This document shows, piece after piece, positions 48,785-59,223 of a DNA stretch of 64,000 bases. The stretch is from NCBI RefSeq assembly GCF_004791585.1, contig NZ_SRUU01000003.1, forward strand, positions 62,690 to 126,689, in the 5' to 3' direction. The translations under genes were made by a program, and so were the position numbers. The notes under the pieces were generated by a model. It did not search any database. It was not told the origin of the DNA and was given only the letters and a program-made list of their open reading frames with translations. This DNA is from Mesorhizobium sp. M1C.F.Ca.ET.210.01.1.1. GTDB lineage: Bacteria; Pseudomonadota; Alphaproteobacteria; Rhizobiales; Rhizobiaceae. Positions within the stretch are counted from its first letter, which is position 1; each line of letters starts with the position of its first letter.

Positions 48785-50194
48785 TTAGACCGAGTAGTAC
48801 ATGTCGTACTCGACCGGATGCGGGGTCATTTCGAAGCGCATGACTTCCGCCATCTTCAGCTCGATGTAGGAGTCGATCTGGTCGTCGTCGAAGACGCCGC
48901 CGGCCTTCAGGAAGCCGCGATCCTTGTCGAGGCTCTGCAGCGCTTCGCGCAGCGAGCCACAGACGGTCGGAATCTTCTTCAACTCCTTCGGCGGAAGGTC
49001 GTAGAGATCCTTGTCCATCGGCTGTCCGGGATGGATCTTGTTCTTGATGCCGTCGAGGCCGGCCATCAGCATGGCGGCGAAGCCGAGGTAGGGGTTCGCG
49101 CCCGGATCGGGGAAGCGGACCTCGACGCGCTTCGACTTCGGCGACGAGCCGAACGGAATGCGGCAGGAGGCCGAGCGGTTGCGCGCCGAATAGGCGAGCA
49201 GCACCGGCGCCTCGTAACCCGGCACCAGGCGCTTGTAGGAGTTGGTGAGCGGGTTGGTGAAGGCGTTGATCGCCTTGGCGTGCTTGATGATGCCGCCGAT
49301 ATAGTAGAGGCAGGTTTCCGACAGGCCGGCATATTCGTTGCCGGCGAAGGTCGGCTTGCCGCCCTTCCAGATCGACTGGTGGACGTGCATGCCCGAGCCG
49401 TTGTCGCCGAACACCGGCTTCGGCATGAAGGTGGCCGTCTTGCCATAGGCGTTGGCGACCTGGTGCACGACATACTTGTAGATCAGCATCTTGTCGGCGT
49501 TGCGTACCAGCGTGTCGAACTTGATGCCGAGCTCGTGCTGGGCGGCGGCGACCTCGTGGTGATGCTTTTCGACGCGCACGCCCATCTCGGCGAGCACGGT
49601 CAGCATTTCGGAACGCATGTCCTGGCAGGAATCGACCGGCGGCACAGGGAAATAGCCGCCTTTGGTGCGCGGACGGTGGCCGAGGTTGCCGGTCTCGTAG
49701 TCGGTGTCGTCGTTGGACGGCAGTTCGGTCGAGTCCAGGCGGAAGCCGGTGTTATAGGGATCGGCCTTGTACTTGACGTCGTCGAACACGAAGAACTCGG
49801 CTTCCGGACCGACATAGATCGTGTCGCCGATGCCCTCCGACTTCATATAGGCCTCGGCCTTCTTGGCTGTGCCGCGCGGGTCGCGGTTGTAGGCCTCGCC
49901 CGAAATCGGATCGAGGATGTCGCACAGGATGACCATGGTCGACTGGGCGAAGAACGGGTCCATATGGACGGTGTCGGTATCCGGCATCAGCACCATGTCG
50001 GACTCGTTGATCGCCTTCCAGCCGGCGATCGAGGAGCCGTCGAACATCACGCCGTCGGCGAACATGTCTTCCTCGACCTCGACGACATCCATCGTCACAT
50101 GCTGCAGCTTGCCTCGCGGATCGGTGAAACGCAGGTCAACGAACTTCACGTCGTTGTCCTTGATCTGCTTCATGATGTCTTTGGCTGTCGTCAT
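48785..50194 (-). CDS. glnA: Glutamine synthetase type I
   Basis: The 469-residue dodecameric enzyme of ammonia assimilation. [19 protein letters not shown] is the N-terminal signature; [12 protein letters not shown] and [10 protein letters not shown] belong to the active site. [10 protein letters not shown] contains the tyrosine that is adenylylated by GlnE (Tyr397 region). It lies 59 bases after glnB, and the pair is one operon facing glnII. Two GS types side by side, separated by back-to-back terminators, is a rhizobial pattern. Confidence 0.97.
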   Translation of the reverse strand: MTTAKDIMKQIKDNDVKFVDLRFTDPRGKLQHVTMDVVEVEEDMFADGVMFDGSSIAGWKAINESDMVLMPDTDTVHMDPFFAQSTMVILCDILDPISGEAYNRDPRGTAKKAEAYMKSEGIGDTIYVGPEAEFFVFDDVKYKADPYNTGFRLDSTELPSNDDTDYETGNLGHRPRTKGGYFPVPPVDSCQDMRSEMLTVLAEMGVRVEKHHHEVAAAQHELGIKFDTLVRNADKMLIYKYVVHQVANAYGKTATFMPKPVFGDNGSGMHVHQSIWKGGKPTFAGNEYAGLSETCLYYIGGIIKHAKAINAFTNPLTNSYKRLVPGYEAPVLLAYSARNRSASCRIPFGSSPKSKRVEVRFPDPGANPYLGFAAMLMAGLDGIKNKIHPGQPMDKDLYDLPPKELKKIPTVCGSLREALQSLDKDRGFLKAGGVFDDDQIDSYIELKMAEVMRFEMTPHPVEYDMYYSV

Positions 50195-50253
50195 GTCATG
50201 TATCCCTGTGTGATGACGTTTTTTGATGATGACGGTTCAGAAGATCGAGGACG

Positions 50254-50938
<685 letters not shown>

Positions 50939-52459
50939 ATGCGCAATGAACTTCTTTCGCCGGTCGAGATGGCCGAGGCCGACCGGCTGGCGATCGCGGA
51001 AGGCCCGCTCGACGGCTACGGATTGATGAAACGCGCCGGCGAGGCGGTCGCGGCCGTGGTGCTGGCGCGCTATCCCACGGCGACGCGAGTGCATGTGCTG
51101 TGCGGTCCCGGCAACAATGGCGGCGACGGTTTTGTCGTGGCGCGGTTGCTCCAGGAGAGCGGAGTCGACGTCGCGCTATGGGTGTCGGGTGAGCCGCGGG
51201 CAGACAGCGACGCCGCGCTCGCGTCGACCGAGTGCAGGCTCGCGCGTCAGCCGCTGTCGGCCTTCGCCGCCGAGCCTGGCTCGCTCGTGGTCGATGCGCT
51301 CTACGGTGCGGGGCTCTCAAAACCGCTGTCGGGTGATGCCGCGAGAGCCGTCCGGATCGTGACGGCCCTTGGCTTGCCGGTGGTCGCCATTGACCTGCCT
51401 TCCGGCGTTTCCGGCGAAAGCGGGGCCATCCTTGGCAGCGCGTTCCGCGCGGCCACGACCGTGACCTTCGCTCGAAAGAAGCCGGGGCATCTGCTTTTGC
51501 CTGGCCGCGAGCAATGCGGCGAGATCGTGCTTGCCGACATCGGCATCGGCGACGGCGTCATCGCCCATATCGCGCCGCGAACCTTTGAGAACGGACCGGC
51601 ACATTGGCTGCCTGCCTTTCCGGTTCCGGCGGTCGATGCGCATAAATACAAGCGCGGTCACACCGGTGTTTTTTCCGGCGGTCCTTCGGCGACCGGCGCC
51701 GCGCACCTGTCGGCGCTTGCAGCGGCAAGAAGCGGAGCAGGGGCGGTGACCGTGCTTTCGCCGGCGAATGCCATGCAGGTGAATGCCGCGCATCTGACCT
51801 CGATCATGCTGCGCAAGACCGATGCGGTTGCCGATCTTGCCGCCTTCCTCACCGATCGCCGTCCCTCATCCTTTGTGCTCGGCCCAGGATTCGGTGTCGG
51901 CGAAAGGGCGCGCGATTTTGCCGTTGCGCTGCTAGGCGCCAGGCAAGGGCAGGGCGCGGGCGTTGAAGGGCTGGTGCTAGACGCCGACGGCATCACCTCG
52001 TTTCGCGACGAGCCTGAGACACTGTTCCAGGCGGCCGGCGGGGCCGGCGCGCCGGCGCTGGTGATGACGCCACACGAAGGCGAGTTCGGCCGGCTGTTCC
52101 CTGACTTTGCGGATGACGAGGCTCTTTCAAAACTTGCCAAGGCGCGCGCGGCTGCTGCGCGAGCCCACGCCATCGTCGTCTACAAAGGCGCCGATACGGT
52201 GATCGCGGCACCGGATGGCCGCGCCGCCATCAACGGCAACGGCGCGCCCTGGCTTGCCACCGCGGGTTCCGGCGATGTGCTGGCAGGGATCATCGCTGGA
52301 TTGCTTGCTCAAGGCATGCCGGCCTTCGAAGCAGCCTGCGCCGGCGTTTGGATTCATGCCGAAGCCGGCAGCCGGTTCGGACCCGGCCTGATCGCCGAGG
52401 ATTTGCCTTTGGCCATGGTGCCGGTGCTGCGCGAATTGATGGAGAGCACTGCCGAATGA
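50939..52459 (+). CDS. nnr: Bifunctional NAD(P)H-hydrate epimerase / ADP-dependent dehydratase
   Basis: A 506-residue metabolite-repair enzyme that restores NAD(P)H from its hydrates. The N-terminal YjeF epimerase domain has VLCGPGNNGGDGFVVARLL and VDALYGAGLSKPLSG. The C-terminal kinase-like dehydratase domain has VDAHKYKRGHTGVFSGG, VMTPHEGEFGRL and AGSGDVLAGIIAGLL near residue 442. The ATG at 50939 (MRNELLSPVEMAEAD) is the likely start; ATG 50921 is an in-frame alternative. The stop overlaps the next gene by ATGA. Confidence 0.93.
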   Translation: MRNELLSPVEMAEADRLAIAEGPLDGYGLMKRAGEAVAAVVLARYPTATRVHVLCGPGNNGGDGFVVARLLQESGVDVALWVSGEPRADSDAALASTECRLARQPLSAFAAEPGSLVVDALYGAGLSKPLSGDAARAVRIVTALGLPVVAIDLPSGVSGESGAILGSAFRAATTVTFARKKPGHLLLPGREQCGEIVLADIGIGDGVIAHIAPRTFENGPAHWLPAFPVPAVDAHKYKRGHTGVFSGGPSATGAAHLSALAAARSGAGAVTVLSPANAMQVNAAHLTSIMLRKTDAVADLAAFLTDRRPSSFVLGPGFGVGERARDFAVALLGARQGQGAGVEGLVLDADGITSFRDEPETLFQAAGGAGAPALVMTPHEGEFGRLFPDFADDEALSKLAKARAAAARAHAIVVYKGADTVIAAPDGRAAINGNGAPWLATAGSGDVLAGIIAGLLAQGMPAFEAACAGVWIHAEAGSRFGPGLIAEDLPLAMVPVLRELMESTAE

Positions 52460-54459
52460 AGCGGCTGGTTCTCCTTTTCGTTGCTTTTGCCATGGCCGTG
52501 TTCTGCGTGCAGGCGGCGCAAGCCAGTCGTCCGGTGACTGTAATCGATGATCCGCGCGTGCTCGCCGTGCTCGATGCCAAGGGCTACAGCTTCGCCGGCA
52601 TCTTTGGCGTGAGCGGCAAGGACGACCTAAAGACGCTCTATGACGCTGCGCCGGCCTACCACGCCATCGTCGAGACCGTGGCCGCCGATGTCGCTGGCCT
52701 CCGCGCCGAGATGAAAGCAGGCGGCCGGCCGCTCTACGAAATGACCGACGGCAATGTCGGCCGCATCATGGACATGCGCTGGCTAAAGACTGACGCGGCG
52801 CGCTTCCGGCTGGTCGGCATCGTCAACCGGCTCGACCGGCGCGACTTCGCCGCGTTGGGCGGCGGCAAGGGTTGCGGCGAGGTGCGTCTCATCTACCGCC
52901 TTGCCTACAGCTTCAGGAAGAACGGCAAGGTCCTGGCCTCGCGGCTGCCGTTCAATTTCAACGCCGTCTACAACGTCGCGCCGGATGCCGACGGCGGCTG
53001 CGTCGGCGTTGCCGGGCGCTGGATGCCGCAGCTCGACGAAGCCGCCGATCCCGGCTGGCTGGCAGGCGGACCGCTGGAAAAGGCGGGCCTCTTCTTCAAG
53101 CAGCTCGAGCTCAACGCCCAGGTTGTGCGCTTTCCTTCCGGCCAGGAAACCGAGTTTGGCGGGCAGGCCGCCTATCTCATGCGTATCTTTGACATCGATG
53201 GGACTGCCGTCGGCGAAAAGCCGCTGGAGAACACGCCCGACACCGTCCGCCTTGCGCAAGACGCGCAGTTGAAAGCGAAACTTGCCGACTATGTCCGCGC
53301 CAACGCCGCCGCGGTCGATCTCGGCGTCTACGAAATCCCGGATGAATTCCTGGCGAGGAAGGTGATCTCCTGGTCGACCTTCGGCAGCGCCAGGCAGGCC
53401 AATCATCCGTTCACGCCGCTGTTCGAACCCAAGGTGTTCGACGGGCTCGACTATTCGAAGTTTTCATTGGTGCGCACGCCGGAGGCCCTGGTCGACCGGC
53501 TCGACAACGGCGCCTGCCAAGGCTGCCATCAGGCGGGCTCGACCGCCGGCTTCCATTTCATTGGTCTCGACGATGCCACGACCTCGCCGCTCAACCGCAT
53601 CGAGGTCGGCGTCTCGCCGCATCTCCATGCCGAGATTCCGCGCCGTGAGGCGTGGCTGCGAGCGATTTCGGAAGGCAAGGAGCCCAACCGGTTTCGCCCA
53701 TTGTCCTTCGCGCCGCCGGCAGTCTGGGAGGGCACCAGCGAGATCGCCTATGCGCCGGCTGAGACAGCAATGCCGTGCCTGACGCCGGAAGACGCCGCCC
53801 GCTTCGGCAACAGCTGGCAATGCGGAGCCGGCACGGTCTGCACGCCGATCGCGACCGCTTCAGGGGTCAGGACGAAACTCGCGCAATGCCTGCTGCCCAA
53901 GGACAGCGGGAAGATCTTTTCCGGCCATCCCTGCCTGACCGGCACGATTGCCAGCAACGCAGCGCAGCCTTTCAACGACCGCTACAAGACCACCGGCCAG
54001 TTCGCGGCGTTCGCCCCCGCCATCTCACGCACCGCCTACACCTGCCGTCCGCCCAAGATCGGCGTTCCGGGCGGCTTCGCCTATCGCGGCTGCGACGCCA
54101 AGGATCTGGCCTTCTCCGCCTTCAGGGCCGGCAAGCCGGTGCCGAGCGAAATCTGCGGCCTGGTCGGCGGCAAGAAGTTCGACATCTGCGTGGCGACCAA
54201 CAATTTCGACCAATGCCTTGGCGGCGCCGTCAATCGCGGCAACCGTCCGGCGTGCTCGGCCAATCATTTCTGCCGCGAGGACTATATGTGCCAGTCGCTG
54301 CCGTCCGACACGCCGGGCGCGGCCAAGGTCAAGGGCATCGGCTTCTGCTCGCCGACCTATTTTCTGTTCCAGATGCGCATCGACAACCATGCGACGCCAT
54401 GGGCAAACACCGCCCGTGCGAGCATGAGCGCGGGCTTTGGCGCGTCGGAAGAAGAGTAG
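52456..54459 (+). CDS. Secreted cysteine-rich protein with one CxxCH heme-type motif, function unknown
   Basis: A 667-residue protein with a clear signal peptide (MKRLVLLFVAFAMAVFCVQA), so it is exported. Cys354-Gln-Gly-Cys357-His358 (GACQGCHQAGS) is a single c-type heme attachment motif. The C-terminal third (about 441-650) has 14 cysteines, suggesting many disulfides. The first half contains VGIVNRLDRRDFA and CGEVRLIYRLAYSF but no domain I can name. The start overlaps the nnr stop by four bases, so the two are probably co-translated; a functional link is not evident. Confidence 0.85.
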   Translation: MKRLVLLFVAFAMAVFCVQAAQASRPVTVIDDPRVLAVLDAKGYSFAGIFGVSGKDDLKTLYDAAPAYHAIVETVAADVAGLRAEMKAGGRPLYEMTDGNVGRIMDMRWLKTDAARFRLVGIVNRLDRRDFAALGGGKGCGEVRLIYRLAYSFRKNGKVLASRLPFNFNAVYNVAPDADGGCVGVAGRWMPQLDEAADPGWLAGGPLEKAGLFFKQLELNAQVVRFPSGQETEFGGQAAYLMRIFDIDGTAVGEKPLENTPDTVRLAQDAQLKAKLADYVRANAAAVDLGVYEIPDEFLARKVISWSTFGSARQANHPFTPLFEPKVFDGLDYSKFSLVRTPEALVDRLDNGACQGCHQAGSTAGFHFIGLDDATTSPLNRIEVGVSPHLHAEIPRREAWLRAISEGKEPNRFRPLSFAPPAVWEGTSEIAYAPAETAMPCLTPEDAARFGNSWQCGAGTVCTPIATASGVRTKLAQCLLPKDSGKIFSGHPCLTGTIASNAAQPFNDRYKTTGQFAAFAPAISRTAYTCRPPKIGVPGGFAYRGCDAKDLAFSAFRAGKPVPSEICGLVGGKKFDICVATNNFDQCLGGAVNRGNRPACSANHFCREDYMCQSLPSDTPGAAKVKGIGFCSPTYFLFQMRIDNHATPWANTARASMSAGFGASEEE

Positions 54460-54465
54460 GGGACG

Positions 54466-55518
54466 TTACGCGCTTTGCGGGTGGCGTGCTTCTTCAAGAG
54501 CGCCGGCCAGGGCCTCGCGCACTCTTTCCTCGCTGACGCCCAACGTCTCCTCGATCCAGCTAGGGGTCGAAATGGGTGGCTCGAGAAAGCGAACGTGCTC
54601 ATTGACCGGACCGTGCAAGTAGGAAAGGTTCGAGCCGAAAATGAGCACGCATGGGGTGTTCAACGCCGCGGCGGCGTGCGACATGCCGCCATTGACGCCA
54701 AGAAACAGCGTTGACGCGCCCAGCTGATACATCACATCGATCAGCGGCGTGGTGGTGAAATCGACCGCTTGCGGAACCTCGGCGCGAATTCGGTTCGCGG
54801 CATCGTGTTCGCGAGGGCCGCCGACGATCCACACCGCCCAACCTCGGCTGGAATAGTCTTTGGCAATCGAGATGAAGCGCTCCATCGGCCATGATCGGGG
54901 GCTCTCGACATCGCCTGCGAATATTGCCAGAGCGGGTTTGTCGGCATCGATGCCGGCGCGGCTGCGCCACTCATCCAGTTCGGCAGGGGGGATGATCATC
55001 TGTGGAGACGGCCAGTCGACGTTTGTTGTCGGCTTTGCGCCCAGCGTGGCGATGGAGCAGACCTCTTCGTAGAGACGCGTCTTGCGCGGACCGAACGCCC
55101 ACAAATGTCGCAGCCAATCCGCCGGCAGGCGGTTGACCAGGCCGAACTGCAGTTCCTGCGGATAGCCGATGCGCTCAGGTATTCCGGCCATGAAAGGGAT
55201 TAAGGCCGCTTTGATCGAACTCGTCATGAGATAGGCCGAGCCGTAATTCTCGTTGCGGAGTTCGGCAACGAGATCGCGGCGTTCCGTCCAGCCCAGCCGC
55301 AAATGCTGCTTCTTGAGTGCCCAGGCTTTGCGGACATGCGGCATGAACCGGGCAAAAGCTACGTTGCCGGGCGATGTCACGACATCGATCGGATGGCCCG
55401 GAAATTTCTTGGCAAGGATGCGAATGGCCGAATGGCAGCGGACGAAATCGCCGACCGCCGGAAAACAGACCACGAGAATTGGAGTCAAGAGCAGTACCTT
55501 TCCCGTTCTCTCCGTCAC
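54466..55518 (-). CDS. Glycosyltransferase family 9 (heptosyltransferase-like)
   Basis: A 350-residue GT-B glycosyltransferase of the ADP-heptose:LPS type. The N-terminal part has CFPAVGDFVRCHSAIRILAK, as in WaaC/WaaF/RfaQ. SPRSWPMERFISIAKDY and LFLGVNGGMSHAAAALNTPC (the donor-binding motif) lie in the C-terminal domain. It probably adds a sugar to a cell-surface glycan from the cytoplasmic side. It ends seven bases from the stop of the cysteine-rich protein gene, convergent to it, and diverges from the DUF6165 gene. Confidence 0.85.
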   Translation of the reverse strand: MTERTGKVLLLTPILVVCFPAVGDFVRCHSAIRILAKKFPGHPIDVVTSPGNVAFARFMPHVRKAWALKKQHLRLGWTERRDLVAELRNENYGSAYLMTSSIKAALIPFMAGIPERIGYPQELQFGLVNRLPADWLRHLWAFGPRKTRLYEEVCSIATLGAKPTTNVDWPSPQMIIPPAELDEWRSRAGIDADKPALAIFAGDVESPRSWPMERFISIAKDYSSRGWAVWIVGGPREHDAANRIRAEVPQAVDFTTTPLIDVMYQLGASTLFLGVNGGMSHAAAALNTPCVLIFGSNLSYLHGPVNEHVRFLEPPISTPSWIEETLGVSEERVREALAGALEEARHPQSA

Positions 55519-55642
55519 GGCGCCCAGCGGCCGTTTGGAGATTGACTTAGCCCGTTTCGGCTGGCTATTGCCCCAGCCCAGCCGGAGCGGTCCATATTCC
55601 TAGCCGGCAACATTTGGCAAGTTCACCAGAAAAGGCCAGCAC

Positions 55643-56038
55643 ATGGTCAGGCCCATACTCGTCGAGATTGCCCCCGGCGAATTGCTCGACAAGATTTCGA
55701 TCCTTGAAATCAAGGCGGCAAATATCGCCGACTCCTCCAAGCGCGCCAATGTCCTGCTCGAACTGGAACAGCTGTCGCGAGTGCGCGACGGGCATCTTCC
55801 AACGTCGGAAAAATTGGTAGGCCTCTACGCGGAACTGAAGGCTGTCAATCAGGAACTATGGCTTATCGAGGACAATATCCGCGTGGAAGAGCTCAACAAG
55901 CGTTTCGGCGATCGTTTTATCGAGCTTGCCCGGAGCGTCTACCGGACAAATGATCGTCGCGCCGCGCTAAAGCGCGAAATCAACCTTCTGTTGAAGTCGG
56001 CGATTATCGAAGAAAAATCTTACGAGACTTACGACTAG
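55643..56038 (+). CDS. DUF6165-type protein
   Basis: A 131-residue, largely helical, charged protein that I associate with the DUF6165 family. It starts MVRPILVEIAPGELLDKISI and has AELKAVNQELWLIEDNIRVE and RTNDRRAALKREINLLLKSA. No signal peptide or membrane segment is seen. Its function is unknown; it sits 124 bases from a divergent GT9 gene, so a role in surface polysaccharide is possible. Confidence 0.75.
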   Translation: MVRPILVEIAPGELLDKISILEIKAANIADSSKRANVLLELEQLSRVRDGHLPTSEKLVGLYAELKAVNQELWLIEDNIRVEELNKRFGDRFIELARSVYRTNDRRAALKREINLLLKSAIIEEKSYETYD

Positions 56039-56206
56039 ATCGGAACCTTTCTCCGTCAACGACGCCGTTGAACCGATAGCGGCGAGAAGGACATTTTCGA
56101 AAAAGACGCCCTCTCGCGGCGGATCTGACTTCGGCCCAGCAGCTTTTCCCCGCTAGCCGCCGGCATATCGAAAGGATTGTCGCCAGTTCGCCTGGCAACA
56201 CGAGTT

Positions 56207-57277
56207 CTACCGGTCCAGATGATCGGCAACCTTCGACGTCCACTCATCATTGAAATGCCGGACCCGTTCAGCAACCGTTTCACTGCGGAGCAAAGTGGAT
56301 AGCGCGGGATGTTCCACTGGCTCGATTGTCGGCGGCGAACTGTATCCGAGCGCCGCGAGACGCTCCGGCCAGGGTGGATGGTCCGATGTTGTATCGTCCG
56401 GCGCGTCCCAAGCCTTCTGTACATACTCTCGCAGCGTATCAGGATCGGAAAGTCCCAAGGCGGCTTTCAGCGTTCTGGCCAATGGCGGCTCAGGTGGCGC
56501 CATCGAGCCGAGCAATTCGCGCCGGAGCGGGCGATAGGCCCGATCTTCGAACAGCACACCAGCTGCCCCGGCTAAAAGCAGCGCCCGTGCAGTGCTGTAC
56601 GAATCGCCGGTTCGGGCCGCATGTCGATCCGCCTCTATCTCAGCATGACGCGATAGCCTTATTTCTTCGCGCCCTAGCGTTTTGGAAAGCGGACTGAGCA
56701 TCCAATAGAACAGGCTGCCGGACACCGTCCTGCCCGGCGGCGCATAGTCGAAGATCAACTCGAAGCACTTTTCGAGTTCGGCCAAATTGAGGCTGCCATT
56801 TGTGTCTCTGTTTCTGAGATGCGCATCCTCGTGGGCAAGGATGGCAGCAAGAGCGGCCTCGTCGGTCACCGCAAGCAGCGGGATGCCGACGGCCAGGATC
56901 GACCAGCGGCCGAAGATGCCCAGAAATGGCCGCTCCTCACCGATGCTGGCATTGAGGTCGGAAGTCAGGACGATCGTCGTCCGAGCCGCGCGGCGCGTGC
57001 CGGCAAGATCTTCCCAGGTCTGCCATAGCCGTGGGGCCGCGTCTCTCGAAATGCCCTCTACCTTGCTTCGCCGAAAGCCCGCGAAAATCATTCCAATCAG
57101 CAGGACGAGAGCCAGCATTGCGGCCGGAATGGCGACGGTACCCCCTGCAATGACGACAAGCGGATGCATGTCGAGAAAATACAGCCCGACGACAAGCGGG
57201 ATGAAGAGCGCTAAGGCAAAAAGCAGGACGGCAAATCTGCCGAAACGTTCGCCGGCTATAAGGACCAGCCGCGACAT
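56207..57277 (-). CDS. M48-type membrane metallopeptidase
   Basis: A 356-residue protein with two N-terminal membrane helices (about 16-36 and 40-66). A zinc-peptidase domain follows, with HEDAH at 149-153 and the third ligand probably Glu215 in EIEADRHAAR. This is the HtpX/Ste24 pattern, usually involved in membrane protein quality control. It starts seven bases after the pccB stop, so it may be expressed from that promoter. Confidence 0.85.
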   Translation of the reverse strand: MSRLVLIAGERFGRFAVLLFALALFIPLVVGLYFLDMHPLVVIAGGTVAIPAAMLALVLLIGMIFAGFRRSKVEGISRDAAPRLWQTWEDLAGTRRAARTTIVLTSDLNASIGEERPFLGIFGRWSILAVGIPLLAVTDEAALAAILAHEDAHLRNRDTNGSLNLAELEKCFELIFDYAPPGRTVSGSLFYWMLSPLSKTLGREEIRLSRHAEIEADRHAARTGDSYSTARALLLAGAAGVLFEDRAYRPLRRELLGSMAPPEPPLARTLKAALGLSDPDTLREYVQKAWDAPDDTTSDHPPWPERLAALGYSSPPTIEPVEHPALSTLLRSETVAERVRHFNDEWTSKVADHLDR

Positions 57278-57284
57278 CGCCGCC

Positions 57285-58817
57285 TCACAGCGGGATATTG
57301 TCGTGCTTCTTCCAGGGGTTCTGCATGTCCTTGTTGCGCAGCATGCGCAGCGCCCGCGCGACCCGGCGGCGGGTCGAGTGCGGCATGATCACCTCGTCGA
57401 CATAGCCGCGTTCGGCCGCGACGAAAGGCGACAGGAAGCGATCCTCGTAAGCCTTTGTGTGAGCTGCGATCTTCTCCGCATTGCCGATGTCCTTGCGGTA
57501 GATGATCTCGACCGCGCCCCTGGCGCCCATCACCGCGATCTGCGCCGTCGGCCAGGCGTAGTTCATGTCGCCGCGCAGATGCTTCGACGCCATGACGTCA
57601 TAGGCGCCGCCATAGGCCTTGCGGGTGATCACGGTGATCTTGGGCACGGTTGCCTCGGCATAGGCGAAGAGCAGCTTGGCGCCATGCTTGATCAACCCGC
57701 CATATTCCTGCGCCGTGCCGGGCAGGAAGCCCGGAACGTCGACGAAAGTGACGATCGGGATCGAGAAACAGTCGCAAAAGCGCACGAAGCGCGCCGCCTT
57801 GCGGCTGGCGTCGGAATCCAGCACGCCCGCCAGCACCATCGGCTGATTGGCGACGAAGCCGACGGTTCGACCTTCGACGCGGCCGAAGCCGGTGACGATG
57901 TTCTTGGCGAAGCTCGCCTGGATCTCGAAGAAGTCGCCTTCGTCGGCGACCTTCAGGATCAGTTCCTTGATGTCGTAGGGCTTGTTGGCGTTGTCGGGGA
58001 TCAGCCGGTCGAGCGACAGGTCGTGATCGGTCACCGACTGGTAGCATTCGATCTCGGGAATCTCGGCGGTATTGGACGCCGGCAGCAGGTCGACCAGCCG
58101 GCGCATCTGCAGCAGCGCCTCGACGTCGTTGTCATAGGCACCGTCGGCGATGGAGGATCTGGTCGTGTGCACGGTGGCGCCGCCGAGGCTTTCGGCCGTC
58201 ACCGTCTCGTTGGTCACCGTCTTCACCACATCCGGCCCGGTGACGAACATGTAGGAGGTGTCGCGCACCATGAAGATGAAATCGGTCATCGCGGGCGAAT
58301 AGACGTCGCCGCCCGCGCAGGGACCCATGATCAGCGAAATCTGCGGGATGACGCCGGAGGCGAGCACGTTGCGCTGGAAAATCTCGGCATAGCCGCCGAG
58401 CGCGGCCACGCCTTCCTGGATGCGGGCGCCACCGGCATCGTAGAGGCCGATGATCGGCGCCCGATTGCGCAGCGCCATCTCCTGGACCTTGATCACCTTC
58501 TCCGCATGCGCCTCCGACAGCGAGCCGCCGAACACGGTGAAATCCTTGGCGAAGATATAGATGGGGCGGCCGTTGACCGTGCCCCAGCCGGTGACGACGC
58601 CGTCGCCGGCGATCTTGGTCTTCTCCATGCCGAAATCGGTCGAGCGGTGCTCGACATACATGTCGAACTCCTCGAACGAACCCTCGTCGAGGAAAACCTC
58701 GATGCGCTCGCGGGCGGTGAGCTTGCCTTTCTTGTGCTGGGCTTCGATCCGATCCTTGCCGCCGCCCATGCGGGCGCTCTCGCGGCGGCGCTCGAGTTCC
58801 TTCAGCACGTCCTTCAT
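57285..58817 (-). CDS. pccB: Propionyl-CoA carboxylase beta subunit
   Basis: A 510-residue biotin-dependent carboxyltransferase that makes methylmalonyl-CoA from propionyl-Co[21 protein letters not shown] and [18 protein letters not shown] form the first CoA-binding half; [20 protein letters not shown] and [16 protein letters not shown] the second. The ATG at 58817 ([20 protein letters not shown]) is typical, whereas the open frame continues upstream. The alpha subunit gene is not in the window. Confidence 0.95.
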   Translation of the reverse strand: MKDVLKELERRRESARMGGGKDRIEAQHKKGKLTARERIEVFLDEGSFEEFDMYVEHRSTDFGMEKTKIAGDGVVTGWGTVNGRPIYIFAKDFTVFGGSLSEAHAEKVIKVQEMALRNRAPIIGLYDAGGARIQEGVAALGGYAEIFQRNVLASGVIPQISLIMGPCAGGDVYSPAMTDFIFMVRDTSYMFVTGPDVVKTVTNETVTAESLGGATVHTTRSSIADGAYDNDVEALLQMRRLVDLLPASNTAEIPEIECYQSVTDHDLSLDRLIPDNANKPYDIKELILKVADEGDFFEIQASFAKNIVTGFGRVEGRTVGFVANQPMVLAGVLDSDASRKAARFVRFCDCFSIPIVTFVDVPGFLPGTAQEYGGLIKHGAKLLFAYAEATVPKITVITRKAYGGAYDVMASKHLRGDMNYAWPTAQIAVMGARGAVEIIYRKDIGNAEKIAAHTKAYEDRFLSPFVAAERGYVDEVIMPHSTRRRVARALRMLRNKDMQNPWKKHDNIPL

Positions 58818-59223
58818 CGATGCCCCCAAAAAGGAAAGGTGATTTGTGGTAATGGCGAGGGCAGCCAAGCGCAAGCGGCGCTTTTCCGTCACGCTTTTGC
58901 TGCGCTGCAACATCGGCCCTTGCATTTCGGCGCGGACTCGGCCATATGCGGCCCCATAGGCGCTTGGGCCGGAACTGTCCGGCTTTCTCCACGCATGAGA
59001 CTGGTTGCGTCTGTTTTCCCTCTTTCCGAAAGTCGGTTCTTCTGTCCGGCAGTCCGGCAAGGTGGCGAAAAAGCCCCGGGGCATGACGCCCGCGGGCACG
59101 ACAGCGCAGCCGCGCGGACGCTCCCGTCCGCCGCCTTGTCGTTTCCTGACAATTTTTCGACGGCAGGTTGCGCCCTGCCGCGATGATATTTGCGGCCACT
59201 GGGCCGCGTGAAAGAAGACTATT
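58818..59223. other. Divergent gap between pccB and the helicase gene
   Basis: About 405 bases. Open frames here have no recognisable product. Just before the helicase start are two hairpins, CGGCAG/CTGCCG (59161-59180) and GCGGCC-ACTG-GGCCGC (59192-59207). They leave only GTGAAAGAAGACTATT before the start, so they could influence translation. No promoter was identified by eye. Confidence 0.5.
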
